A stretch of 64,000 nucleotides of DNA from Rhodococcus sp. KRD162 (GTDB lineage: Bacteria > Actinomycetota > Actinomycetes > Mycobacteriales > Mycobacteriaceae), in contig NZ_JABFAU010000006.1 in assembly GCF_017168335.1 (NCBI RefSeq), positions 1 to 64,000 on the forward strand, written 5' to 3'. The notes below the pieces were generated by a model. The model made no database searches. It saw nothing but the letters and a program-made list of their open reading frames with translations, and was not told where the DNA came from. Position numbers and translations under genes: made by a program. The number at the start of each line of letters is the position of its first letter. Positions within the stretch are counted from its first letter, which is position 1. Positions 19,001 through 26,743 of the stretch are shown piece after piece.

Positions 19001-20379
19001 CGCTGGCCACCGGGGCATCGGACGTCGCGGATCTGCGCGGTTCCGCCTTCGCCGCCACCGATGGTGATCCGCGCACGTCCTGGACCGCGCCGGAGAAGTC
19101 GATCACCGACCGGGCCGGGACCTACCCCACACTCACCATCGACTTACCCTCTCCCACACTGGTGGACGGGCTGCGGCTCAGCCCCAGCCTGGGGGCACTC
19201 CCGGCCCATCCCACCCGCGTCGCGGTCAACCTCGGCAACGGACCGGTGGTACGCGACGTCGAGGCAGACGGTTCGACGACACTCGAACTGCCGCCACACG
19301 TGACCGACGAAATCGTGCTGTCCATCGTGGACTGGGACGGAGTGTTGGATCGGAACTCGTTGGGATTCGTGCAATCTCAACCGCCCGGGTTCGCGGAAGT
19401 CACACCGCTGTCCGACGGCGAAGCGATCGGTGCGCCGTACGACGGTAATCGTGAGATCACCGTCGATTGCTTCAACGGTCCGCTGATCTCCATTGCCGGG
19501 CAGACGGTACGTACCTCGGTGACTGCCACGGCAGATCAGTTCCGATCCGGCGAACCCCTGAAAGCCTCGGTCTGCGACGCCGCTACTCCGGCGCTCGAGA
19601 ACTTCGTGAACCCGGTCTCGCTGCCCCAGGGCCGCCAGGACGTGGTGGTCGAACCAGGAGCGTCGTTCTTCGTCGACGGTATTCGTTTGCGCACCATGCC
19701 CATTCCGGCCGAGTGGCCGACCAGCTCCAGCCCGCAGCCTGCGCGGACGACCGCCTGGAGCGCCGATCACCGCGAGGTGACGCTCGCCTCCGCATCCGCG
19801 GATCGTCTGCTGGTGATCCCGGAGAGCAACAACAGCGGCTGGCGCGCAACCACTTCCGGCGGTACGGAGCTGACCCCCGTAGTCGTCGACGGGTGGCAAC
19901 AGGCCTGGCTGGTTCCGGCAGGGGCATCAGGCACCGTCTCGTTGGATTTCACCACCGACCATTGGTACCGACTCGGCATTTTCGGTGGCCTGTTGCTGTT
20001 GATCCCGCTGCTGTTCGCCGCGATCCGGCGGCCTCACAGTGTGCCGAATTCGGACCCGTCGCCGCGCCCGTGGAGCAGCGTCGGCGCTGCGTTCGTGGCC
20101 CTGCTTGCGGCAGCAATCGTGTTGGCCGGGACAACCGGGGTGGTCACAGTAGCCGTGCTCGGTGCCGGTGCCGTGTTCCTGGACCGCCGCTACGGGCGAG
20201 CACTCTCGGCCCGTGTCTCGGTCTGTGTGGCAGGCGGATTCGCCCTGCTGGGTGCGGCACTGCTGTCATTGGGACCGTGGCGGTCTCCCGATGGATACGT
20301 CGGTGGGTCCTACTGGGTGCAGCTGGCGTCTCTGATCGGAGTTGTCGCGTTGGCGATCAGCGCGATGCGGAAGCAGTGA
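16057..20379 (+). CDS. aftD: Alpha-(1->3)-arabinofuranosyltransferase AftD
   Basis: 1440-residue integral membrane glycosyltransferase (GT-C fold, DUF3367) that adds branching arabinofuranose from decaprenyl-phosphoryl-arabinose to arabinogalactan/lipoarabinomannan. The first extracellular loop carries FTVADTKYDLAQNPLGFL, the expected acidic GT-C site, followed by about ten membrane helices to residue 460. The large exported part contains two discoidin-like carbohydrate-binding modules (around residues 765-880 with AAVDGDLATSWIS, and about 990-1090 with AATDGDPRTSWTA), then more helices at the C-terminus. The TTG at 16057 is used because the frame overlaps DUF2613; ATG 16099 is the alternative. 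The 3' end overlaps the convergent acyltransferase gene by 23 bp. Confidence 0.93.
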   Translation: MSTAAADAGRSRGSMISAEPLGRKWLLGVSALAFLLTFLQVPGFTVADTKYDLAQNPLGFLERASHQWNSAAPLGQVQNQAYGYFFPHGAFFAGADLLSIPPWITQRIWWALLLIAGFWGIVRLAEALGIGSRSSRLIAAVAFVLSPRVITTLASISSETLPMMLAPWVLIPIVLYLRVDRAEPPRDPGSVPATLTVQRAAAQSALAVALMGAVNAVATAAAVLVAVIWMLMHRPNRRWFVFGAWWAGFLVLATLWWIVPLLLLGKVSPPFLDYIESSGTTTQWTSLTEVLRGTGSWTPFVSPERVAGAVLVTQPAAVIATGLIAAAGIAGLAMRSMPARGRLTVMLFVGLVGLGAGFVGDLDGPFAGSVRLFLDSGGAPLRNVHKLEPVIRIPLVLGLAHLVGRVPLPGSVPRPQWRSAAAHPEKHPMLAVTALVLVALALSTSLAWTGKLAPRGAYEAVPQYWHDAADWLTDHASGSSPDGSDAQRALVVPGAPFALQTWGLTRDEPLQALATTPWAVRDAVPLTPPGAIRALDSVQRLFADGQPSPGLADTLIGQGISYVVVRNDLDPEDSRSTRPASVHQVLDGSPGLTKVAEFGEDVAPGRVDGVVLDGDLRPPYPAVEIYSVRGSANVPASGPYTVDLDRVPVVQGGPESILRSNELRNSGIRTPVPAGPTLLASDAAAAGLPVDAVTVTDTPMNRETDFGQVDNHNSALRAADEPRRSLNEVPDYPVYGAKTVDGEWEGATLTASSSASDATQIGGSSPGSGVAAAVDGDLATSWISNGIERAVGQWLQLDFDTPVRGGLLHMRTSPGTIGDPVKWVEITTPNGSTAARVDKPGDPMTVSLPGGDTPWLRITAKSTVDGTRGSQFGISEVSVDDYSDRDNPKPVSIVHRAVLPDTPAGASVEAWELGQELPGRSGCLDTEDRIRCSSGLSKAPEELGRFSRTIQVPMGTAVIPELTVRTRQSPELEALLAQPGRPLATGASDVADLRGSAFAATDGDPRTSWTAPEKSITDRAGTYPTLTIDLPSPTLVDGLRLSPSLGALPAHPTRVAVNLGNGPVVRDVEADGSTTLELPPHVTDEIVLSIVDWDGVLDRNSLGFVQSQPPGFAEVTPLSDGEAIGAPYDGNREITVDCFNGPLISIAGQTVRTSVTATADQFRSGEPLKASVCDAATPALENFVNPVSLPQGRQDVVVEPGASFFVDGIRLRTMPIPAEWPTSSSPQPARTTAWSADHREVTLASASADRLLVIPESNNSGWRATTSGGTELTPVVVDGWQQAWLVPAGASGTVSLDFTTDHWYRLGIFGGLLLLIPLLFAAIRRPHSVPNSDPSPRPWSSVGAAFVALLAAAIVLAGTTGVVTVAVLGAGAVFLDRRYGRALSARVSVCVAGGFALLGAALLSLGPWRSPDGYVGGSYWVQLASLIGVVALAISAMRKQ

Positions 20380-21505
20380 CAGCACTCTTGCGGGGCACCA
20401 GGCGTCGTCGAGCAGGTTCTTCGACCAACGCGTAGCTGGCCGCGGCCACCGGTATCGACAATGCCAGGGTCACCGCCAACACGAACCACGTCCCTCCCGA
20501 GAACGGCACTATTCCGAACACCGGGAACACCACCGCCAGAACGGCCAGGTGCCAGATGAAGATTCCGTACGACCACCGGCCGAGCGTGAGCATCACCGGA
20601 TGCTCGAGTACTCGGTGGCGTCGGCCGGAATCTGCGAGCACCAGAGGCGAGAGCATCGCGAACGCGAGGACCGCCCCCACCACGATCTTGAACTCGAACT
20701 GCCACGGCTCGGGCCGCACCAATCCTTGTGGGCCGGCCAACGGGGTAGCCGACAGCACGAAGGCCGCGACGGCACACGAGGGCATCACCCATCTGCGCCG
20801 TGCCCAGCGATGCACCCATATCTGCGGTCCGACGGACACTTCCGCCAACACCATCCCGGCCGCGAACCATGGGAAGTACCCGGGCAGCCAGTTGTCGTGA
20901 TGGATCGCGTCTGCGGTCGTGACCGGCACGAACGCCCACGACAGCGTCACGACAGCTGCGCCGAGCAGTACCCAGATCCGGTATCGGGCCGACGACCCTC
21001 GAAGGCGCACCATCAGCCACGCGAACACGGGCAGGAGCAGATAGAAAGCCACTTCCACCGACAGCGACCACATCTGCGTCATGCCCTCGGTCAACGTCAG
21101 GGGCACGAACACTTGCGTCAGAGACAGATTGGCCAACCACACTCGGTAGTCCCCACCCGCGTGCGGAAGGAACAGCAACACCAGCACGACGACGACCCAG
21201 TATGCAGGCAGGATGCGCACGGCCCGCGACCAGAAGTAGCGGCGGGCGCTCTGGGCCTGTTCAAGCCCCCTGGCCTGCGCGGCGTGCGGACGCCACAGCA
21301 GAAATCCGGAGAGCGCGAAGAAGATCGCCACCGTGAGATCGAACCTGCCCCATACCCGGCCCATCAGCGGCGACGTGGCAGCCCCGGTCTGAAAGGCGAC
21401 GTGGGTGACGACGATGCCGATCGCGGCCAGCGCACGCATCCCCTCCAGTGCCGGGACGAACCCGCGAAGCGGTACGACGGATGCCGAGTCGACTCGAGTG
21501 CTCAT
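20357..21505 (-). CDS. Acyltransferase family 3 membrane protein
   Basis: About 382 residues, polytopic, Acyltransferase_3 (OafA/NolL) family that moves acyl groups onto extracellular glycans or lipids. N-terminal signature ALEGMRALAAIGIVVTHVAF (catalytic-type His after helix 1), FFALSGFLLWRPH, and SRAVRILPAYW are visible, with about ten helices. Corresponds in position to Rv0228 of M. tuberculosis. Start uncertain: ATG 21505 begins a sensible N-terminus without a clear ribosome binding site; GTG 21556 has TAACAG six bases upstream and could be a leaderless start. Convergent with aftD. Confidence 0.88.
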   Translation of the reverse strand: MSTRVDSASVVPLRGFVPALEGMRALAAIGIVVTHVAFQTGAATSPLMGRVWGRFDLTVAIFFALSGFLLWRPHAAQARGLEQAQSARRYFWSRAVRILPAYWVVVVLVLLFLPHAGGDYRVWLANLSLTQVFVPLTLTEGMTQMWSLSVEVAFYLLLPVFAWLMVRLRGSSARYRIWVLLGAAVVTLSWAFVPVTTADAIHHDNWLPGYFPWFAAGMVLAEVSVGPQIWVHRWARRRWVMPSCAVAAFVLSATPLAGPQGLVRPEPWQFEFKIVVGAVLAFAMLSPLVLADSGRRHRVLEHPVMLTLGRWSYGIFIWHLAVLAVVFPVFGIVPFSGGTWFVLAVTLALSIPVAAASYALVEEPARRRLVPRKSAVTASASR

Positions 21506-21673
21506 GGTGCCGTCAAGTGTGCCGTGTCGAACCGGCGCAGACGAGACCGGCACCACTGTCGACTGTTACTGTCACCTGCGACGTGTCGATAGAAAACGGG
21601 CATCGTGCGGGGGGCTGAGCTTCATCCCGCCTGCGGTGTCTTCCAATGAAGCGGTCAACTAAGGAGAGTCAGC

Positions 21674-22801
21674 ATGGCGGAGCGCTCAGGGCCGAGCCGG
21701 ATAGTAGCCCTCGTACTCATCGGCTTGGGTGCATTTCTGGTGGTCGCCGCCATCCTCATTCCCACATACACGGTCTCGGCGCTCGAGAAGACGCCCCTGG
21801 ATCTCGAGGTCACCACCGTCTCCACCGGAGAGGGCAGTGTGCTCAACTCAAGCTCGCTGGCCGCGGGCCGGGCCGTGGTGGACGAGAACGTTCCGCTCGT
21901 CTCGCAGCGTTTCGTCACCGTCGAAGACCCCTCCAACGCCGACATCATGACGTTGCAGGCCGGCCAGACTCTCCGTCGCAGCGACAAGCAGGCCGACACC
22001 GGGCTGCTGACGGCCAACGTCGACCGCGTCACCGTCGACCGCAAGACCTCGATGCCCGTCGACAACCCGATCGGCACGATCCAGGTTTCCGGCGACAAGC
22101 CCGCAGAGGAAGTTGCCCACACCGGCCTGCAGTACAAGTTCCCGTTCAACGCCGAGCAGAAGAGCTACCCGTACTTCGACATCAACGCGCGAGCGTCCAA
22201 GGACATCGACTTCGTCGAAGCCACCGAGATCAACGGCACCCCGGTGTACAAGTACCAGCAGACCGTCGGACCGGTCGACCTGTCGACCGTGGTGAACCTG
22301 CCGACCAACAAGGTGACGCTGCCCGCCGACACCTGGGGCGTCGAGGGCGGCACCGAACCGGTGACGATGACCCGCTGGTACGAGAACACCCGCACTGTGT
22401 GGGTCGAACCCGAGACCGGTGTGATCGTCAAGGGCGAGGAGCAGCTGCACCAGTACTACGCGCGTGAAGCAGGCACGCCCGAGGTCGATGTTCTCAAAGC
22501 ACCGATCACGTTCGACGAGAACACCGTCGAGTACCAGATCCAGCAGGCCAAGGACGGTCAGGACAAGATCTCACTCTTCGGCCGTACGATTCCGATCGTC
22601 GCAGGTGTCCTCGGTGTCATCGCATTGATCGCCGGAGTGTTCTTGCTGCTGCGCGGCGGAAACGGTGACCACCGTCAGCCCGCCCGGGCGGACAACGCTC
22701 CGCGTCCGAACCCTGCCGGTGGAGCAGCACCCGCTCCGGGCCGCGATTGGACGACCGATCGCACCGAAGAAATCCCGAGGACGAATCTCTCCAAGGAGTA
22801 G
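21674..22801 (+). CDS. DUF3068 domain protein (PorA-family-like, Rv0227c-type)
   Basis: 375 residues: N-terminal membrane helix (IVALVLIGLGAFLVVAAILI), a long extracytoplasmic beta-rich domain with repeated charged segments such as GLQYKFPFNAEQKSYPYFD, and a C-terminal helix (PIVAGVLGVIALIAGVFLLL) with a short Pro/Arg-rich cytoplasmic tail. This two-helix architecture is the DUF3068 family, present across mycolata and corresponding to Rv0227c. Function in the envelope is not defined. AAGGAGAG precedes ATG 21674. Divergent from the acyltransferase. Confidence 0.9.
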   Translation: MAERSGPSRIVALVLIGLGAFLVVAAILIPTYTVSALEKTPLDLEVTTVSTGEGSVLNSSSLAAGRAVVDENVPLVSQRFVTVEDPSNADIMTLQAGQTLRRSDKQADTGLLTANVDRVTVDRKTSMPVDNPIGTIQVSGDKPAEEVAHTGLQYKFPFNAEQKSYPYFDINARASKDIDFVEATEINGTPVYKYQQTVGPVDLSTVVNLPTNKVTLPADTWGVEGGTEPVTMTRWYENTRTVWVEPETGVIVKGEEQLHQYYAREAGTPEVDVLKAPITFDENTVEYQIQQAKDGQDKISLFGRTIPIVAGVLGVIALIAGVFLLLRGGNGDHRQPARADNAPRPNPAGGAAPAPGRDWTTDRTEEIPRTNLSKE

Positions 22802-22832
22802 GTCCGCCGCGCACGAGCGAGTGCGCTACGCA

Positions 22833-22878
22833 CAGTGGCGTGGTCAGGTGCCCTCACGGACACTCGACCACGCCACTG
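22833..22878. terminator. Terminator between DUF3068 gene and nitrilase gene
   Basis: Perfect 13-bp stem CAGTGGCGTGGTC / GACCACGCCACTG around a 20-nt loop, 32 bases past the DUF3068 stop and 8 bases from the convergent nitrilase stop; serves both directions. Confidence 0.75.
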
Positions 22879-22885
22879 GCGTGTG

Positions 22886-24604
22886 TCAGGCAGTCGACAG
22901 CGTCCCGTATTGATGCGGCTGCCGCATCAGAACGAGATCCTTGCGTCGCACCACTGTCGTGGGGTACGGGCCACCGAGATGGGTGGTATCCACAACGCAC
23001 GTCGCGTAGCCGGATTCGCTGCCGTCGACTATGGTCTCGGTTCGGGGAAATGCGAAGGTATCCGGCCCGAATACCCCGCTGTGCCCATGAATTCCGCGAC
23101 TCGGATCGATGCTGTTGGCGAACGCGAAGTAGACGTTGTTCTCGCCCGCACGCACCCGCATGTGGTGCCAGTGCAGGGCGTCGACGCCGGTGGGGACCTC
23201 GGCCGCATGGGGAATCTCGGTCCCGGGATGCGATCCGACGAACGTCCCGGCCAGTGCGGATGGACACACGATCAGATCGCACCCACGCAGCGCCAGGATT
23301 CGACCGGATTCCGGTAGCAGCGCGTCGTTTCCGACCAGTATTCCAACGCGTCCTGTCGGCAGATCGACGACCGTCCACGAGTCTCCCGCGGCGAACAGCG
23401 GTCTGTGTTCGGCGGACAAGTGAATTTGTCGGTAGGCCGTGCACGCTCCGTCGGAACCGATGAGAACCGCCGAGTTGTACACCCGACCCGTCTCGGCGTC
23501 GCGCTCGGCAAGTCCGACGACGATCGAGACATCCCGACGAACAGCCAGTTCGGCGATCCGTGTGATCGAGGGCCCGTCCAGGGTCTCGGCAATCTCACGC
23601 GGAGGCCGCTGCTCGGAGACCGCCCCGCTGATCGACAACTCGGGAAAGACCACGAGATCGGTGGAGCCGGAGAGTCTTTCGACCCAGGACTCGATGTCGG
23701 CAAGGTTGCTCTCGACCGATGTTCCTGGCGTGCACTGGACGACGCTGACCGTGGATGTCGCCCCGGTCGGTAGCGGAGCGTGCCCGTACAAGGTGAAGAA
23801 GTCCAGTGGGTTCCACGCGTACGAATTGATCTGGAGTTCGCGATACAGCTCCGGCCGGCGCTCCGGTAGGCCCCAACCGCCGCGTCGGATGTCGATCTGC
23901 GCCGAGACGATGCCGTTTCCGACGTCGATGCGCTGGGCGACGGTACCGTCGGGCTCGATGATGCAGGTGCCGCCACTGAACTGAACGGTGCGTTCGAGAC
24001 CCCATCGGTTGCTTTCGATGACGTAGCAGTTGTTCTCGAACGCCCGGCTGATCCAGTAGGGGGCGGGAGTCCGTTCGGCGAGCCAATTACTGATGTGGCA
24101 GATGACATCTGCGCCCTGCAGCGCGACCACCCTGGCCGTCTCGAGGAAGTGCAGATCCATACAGATCAACATCGCGATGCGGCCGAGTCTGGTCTCGAAA
24201 ACCTGATGCCCCAGATTGCCCGGTGCGGCCCACTTGGGTTCGGCGATGTACGGATGCGTCTTGCGATGGGTTCCGAGGATTCCTTCTGGTCCGATGAGAA
24301 CTGCACTGTTGTAGAACAATCCACTGTCCGGATCGACCTCCGGCATCCCCAGCACGATGTAGCAGTCGCGGCGGGCTGCGATCTCCTCGAACACGCCGGT
24401 GGTCGGCCCTGGAATCTGTTCGACGACGGTGGCCGCTTCCTCGCCGTCATGGAAACAGTAACCAGTGGTGGCCATCTCGGGTGTCGTGATCAATTCCGCC
24501 CCGTCCGATGCCGCCTTCTCGACGAGCTCTGCCAGGGACTCGATATTGGCATCCTTGGCGAACAACGTGGGCTCGAACTGGATGGCTGCTGCGGTGAATG
24601 TCAT
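22886..24604 (-). CDS. Carbon-nitrogen hydrolase with two tandem nitrilase domains (second degenerate)
   Basis: 572 residues, two nitrilase-superfamily domains in one chain, about twice the usual length. Domain 1 (1-265) has the full triad: Glu43 in TTPEMATTGY, Lys115 in HRKTHPY, Cys148 in MLICMDLHF. Domain 2 (about 283-560) keeps Glu322 in VFPELSISG but has Gln393 (YRQIHL) in place of Lys and Gly425 (ILVGNDALLPE) in place of Cys, so it should be inactive. Substrate would be an amide, nitrile or carbamoyl compound; not identifiable. Its ATG overlaps the permease stop by 4 bp, so uptake and hydrolysis are coupled. A role for domain 2 in structure or ligand sensing is inference. Confidence 0.88.
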   Translation of the reverse strand: MTFTAAAIQFEPTLFAKDANIESLAELVEKAASDGAELITTPEMATTGYCFHDGEEAATVVEQIPGPTTGVFEEIAARRDCYIVLGMPEVDPDSGLFYNSAVLIGPEGILGTHRKTHPYIAEPKWAAPGNLGHQVFETRLGRIAMLICMDLHFLETARVVALQGADVICHISNWLAERTPAPYWISRAFENNCYVIESNRWGLERTVQFSGGTCIIEPDGTVAQRIDVGNGIVSAQIDIRRGGWGLPERRPELYRELQINSYAWNPLDFFTLYGHAPLPTGATSTVSVVQCTPGTSVESNLADIESWVERLSGSTDLVVFPELSISGAVSEQRPPREIAETLDGPSITRIAELAVRRDVSIVVGLAERDAETGRVYNSAVLIGSDGACTAYRQIHLSAEHRPLFAAGDSWTVVDLPTGRVGILVGNDALLPESGRILALRGCDLIVCPSALAGTFVGSHPGTEIPHAAEVPTGVDALHWHHMRVRAGENNVYFAFANSIDPSRGIHGHSGVFGPDTFAFPRTETIVDGSESGYATCVVDTTHLGGPYPTTVVRRKDLVLMRQPHQYGTLSTA

Positions 24605-26043
24605 AGTGCTGCAGTCCTTTCGGTTTCAGGAGCTCCGGCCGAGACCGGCGGTTGGTAGTACTTGCCTCGGGTGGCCATGGTGAGGGGGACGTAGACGATC
24701 GGTCCGAGGATCATCGCAATGAACGAGGCGTAGTACGACGGGTAGAGACCGAACACACCGAGGCCACCCACGGCCACACCCACTGCCATGGCGGCAATGC
24801 CGCAGGGGTTCCAGTTACGTACGCGCCCTTCGCGAAATTCGATGTTGTTGCGCGGTGCGAGGCCGAGCATCCGCCTGCAGACGAAGTAGTCCGCGAGCAG
24901 GATGAAGATCCAGGTGTTGGTCATGATGCCGGTGACGGCAAGGAACTTGTCGGTGTACTGCAGGATGTTGACCGGATAGCAGAGCACACCGACGACGAGC
25001 AGCGCCACCATCCACCACTGGCGTCCGACCTTGCGGGGCGAGAGCACGTCCCAGGCGTTGGACAGTGCAAGGGATCCCGAGTACAGATTCATCACGTTGA
25101 TGCGCACCTGGGTGACGACGGCGAAGATCACGCCGAGCAATCCCATCACCACGGCAAAGTAGAGCCCGGGGTCGGTCGCCGAAAGTTCTGGTGTTGCAGT
25201 GCTTCCGGTGAAGTGACGGAGCATGGTGAAGCCGAGGAAGACACCGAGAATCATCACGACGACGATCATCAACAATTCGGCCAGCATCAGCCCGGCCGTC
25301 CCGACATAGCTGACGCTCTTCTTGACGAACCGTCCGTAGTCGGTGGCGATGAGTGCCTGAAACACCACCTGCCCGTTCGCGAGACTGAGAGCCTGCCACA
25401 TCGCGGTTGCGGTCAGTCCGCCCGTGGCCTCCCATTGACCGGGGCCCACGAGAACGTACCCGCTGGCCAGCATGTACATGCCGATGGCGAACAGGATCAG
25501 AAAGATTGGCATGCCGAAGCGCTGCAGAATATTCATCGAGTGCATCCCGCGCCAGGAGAAGAACAGCGCGACCAGGGCCACGAGGGCGAATACCACTGTC
25601 GCCCATGCTGAATTGATGTCGATCCCGGCCATTTCGCTCAGACCGTGCGAGACGATGCTGCCCTCGAAGATGAAGTAGAAGACATAGTTCACGGCGTACA
25701 CCAGTGATGCGACTGCCGAACCCTTGGTTCCGAAGCCCATTCCACGGGTGAGCAGGGGCAGCGACAGACCCTCCTGGCTGGCGATGCGCATGATCAGGCT
25801 GCCGACGATCGTCGCGCCGATCACCATGTACGCGACGGGGATCAGAAACATCGGCCATCCCACCAGGAAGCCGATCTGGCCGCCGAGGGCGAACCAGAAC
25901 ATCGCGGTGACGTTGCCGGTGAGCACCAGCAGAATCGCCGGACGACGCCAGCGTTGGTTATCGGGGACGCGGGAGGTTGCGTAACTTTCGATCTGATCGT
26001 CGAGGCTGGTCGCAGGCCCCTCGAAATACTTCTTCATGTTCAT
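24601..26043 (-). CDS. NCS1 family cytosine/purine-type permease
   Basis: About 480 residues, 12 predicted helices, NCS1 (CodB/purine-cytosine-type) family: a short N-terminus, TGNVTAMFWFALGGQIGFL, GLSLPLLTRGMGFGTKGSAV, and AVVTQVRINVMNLYSGSLAL as in helices binding nucleobase or related heterocycle. Imports a small N-containing compound, presumably the substrate of the nitrilase encoded downstream with which it overlaps (ATGA). ATG 26043 or 26037 are equally possible starts. The promoter at 26097-26124 is well placed. Confidence 0.88.
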   Translation of the reverse strand: MNMKKYFEGPATSLDDQIESYATSRVPDNQRWRRPAILLVLTGNVTAMFWFALGGQIGFLVGWPMFLIPVAYMVIGATIVGSLIMRIASQEGLSLPLLTRGMGFGTKGSAVASLVYAVNYVFYFIFEGSIVSHGLSEMAGIDINSAWATVVFALVALVALFFSWRGMHSMNILQRFGMPIFLILFAIGMYMLASGYVLVGPGQWEATGGLTATAMWQALSLANGQVVFQALIATDYGRFVKKSVSYVGTAGLMLAELLMIVVVMILGVFLGFTMLRHFTGSTATPELSATDPGLYFAVVMGLLGVIFAVVTQVRINVMNLYSGSLALSNAWDVLSPRKVGRQWWMVALLVVGVLCYPVNILQYTDKFLAVTGIMTNTWIFILLADYFVCRRMLGLAPRNNIEFREGRVRNWNPCGIAAMAVGVAVGGLGVFGLYPSYYASFIAMILGPIVYVPLTMATRGKYYQPPVSAGAPETERTAAL

Positions 26044-26096
26044 GAACGGGTGTCCACTTCGGATCGCGGGTAGAGCGCTGATTGCGCTGCCACGGA

Positions 26097-26124
26097 ACAA
26101 TACTTTCCCTGGACACTATTGCAA
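26097..26124 (-). promoter_or_regulatory. Promoter of permease-nitrilase operon, with inverted repeat
   Basis: On the minus strand TTGCAA and TATTGT are separated by 16 nt, a good -35/-10 pair 54 bases before the permease ATG. A CAATA/TATTG inverted repeat spans the same region and could be a regulator site, e.g. for the adjacent MarR protein. The flanking stretch is unusually AT-rich for this genome. Confidence 0.55.
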
Positions 26125-26212
26125 GGTGAAATATGTTAAAAAGAGATCACGAGAGTTCCCGACCAGCAAGAAGACGGCACAGCACATGCCCTACGCGGGG
26201 CTATCAGGCCTA

Positions 26213-26650
26213 TCAGTGAGTGACCGAAGACGCTTTCGCGTTGGTCTCGAGGGCGCGCAGCAGCGTTTCCAACAGCTCGCGCTCCGACGCCGACGCAAAC
26301 ACCGACGCGGCGATGGTCTCCATCACCGGAGCCGCCTCGTCGTGCATGGCTCTGCCGCGCGCAGTCAGCCTGATGAGCACCTGGCGACGATCCACCGTGC
26401 CGTTTCGGCGATGCACGAGATTATTGGAGACCAGCCGATTGACGGCCTTGGTCAGCGTCGGTGGCGACAGCAGGGCGAACTCCGCCGTTTCTGCCATCGT
26501 GTGCCCCTCGCCGTCCGACAACAACGACAGCACCCGCCACTCTTCGAGATCGAGCTCCCAGGAGACGAGCGCGCTGCGCAGCCGATCCGAGACGGCCCGC
26601 TCGACCACCGTGAGCAAACGAGCAGCAGAGCCGGCCTCGTCGTGCTTCAC
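26213..26650 (-). CDS. MarR family transcriptional regulator
   Basis: 145 residues with a winged helix: WELDLEEWRVLSLLSDG, MAETAEFALLSPPTLTKAVN, and wing VHRRNGTVDRRQVLIRLT (the DRR motif of MarR). GTG start at 26650 with AGAGGGG upstream. It precedes the permease-nitrilase operon on the same strand and is divergent from the AmiC-like gene, so it likely controls one or both. Confidence 0.9.
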   Translation of the reverse strand: MKHDEAGSAARLLTVVERAVSDRLRSALVSWELDLEEWRVLSLLSDGEGHTMAETAEFALLSPPTLTKAVNRLVSNNLVHRRNGTVDRRQVLIRLTARGRAMHDEAAPVMETIAASVFASASERELLETLLRALETNAKASSVTH

Positions 26651-26688
26651 GCGATCGCGCCCCTCTGCTCGTCGTGCGCCGTCGGCGC

Positions 26689-26710
26689 TACAGTCTCCTC
26701 AGCGATTCTA
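26689..26710. promoter_or_regulatory. Overlapping divergent -10 elements between MarR and AmiC-like genes
   Basis: TAGAAT on the minus strand (26705-26710) and TACAGT on the plus strand (26689-26694) face away from each other in the 93-base gap. No convincing -35 boxes were seen, so this is tentative. Confidence 0.35.
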
Positions 26711-26743
26711 GAGCGAAGCGAACACTGAATCGAGCCGGATCGG

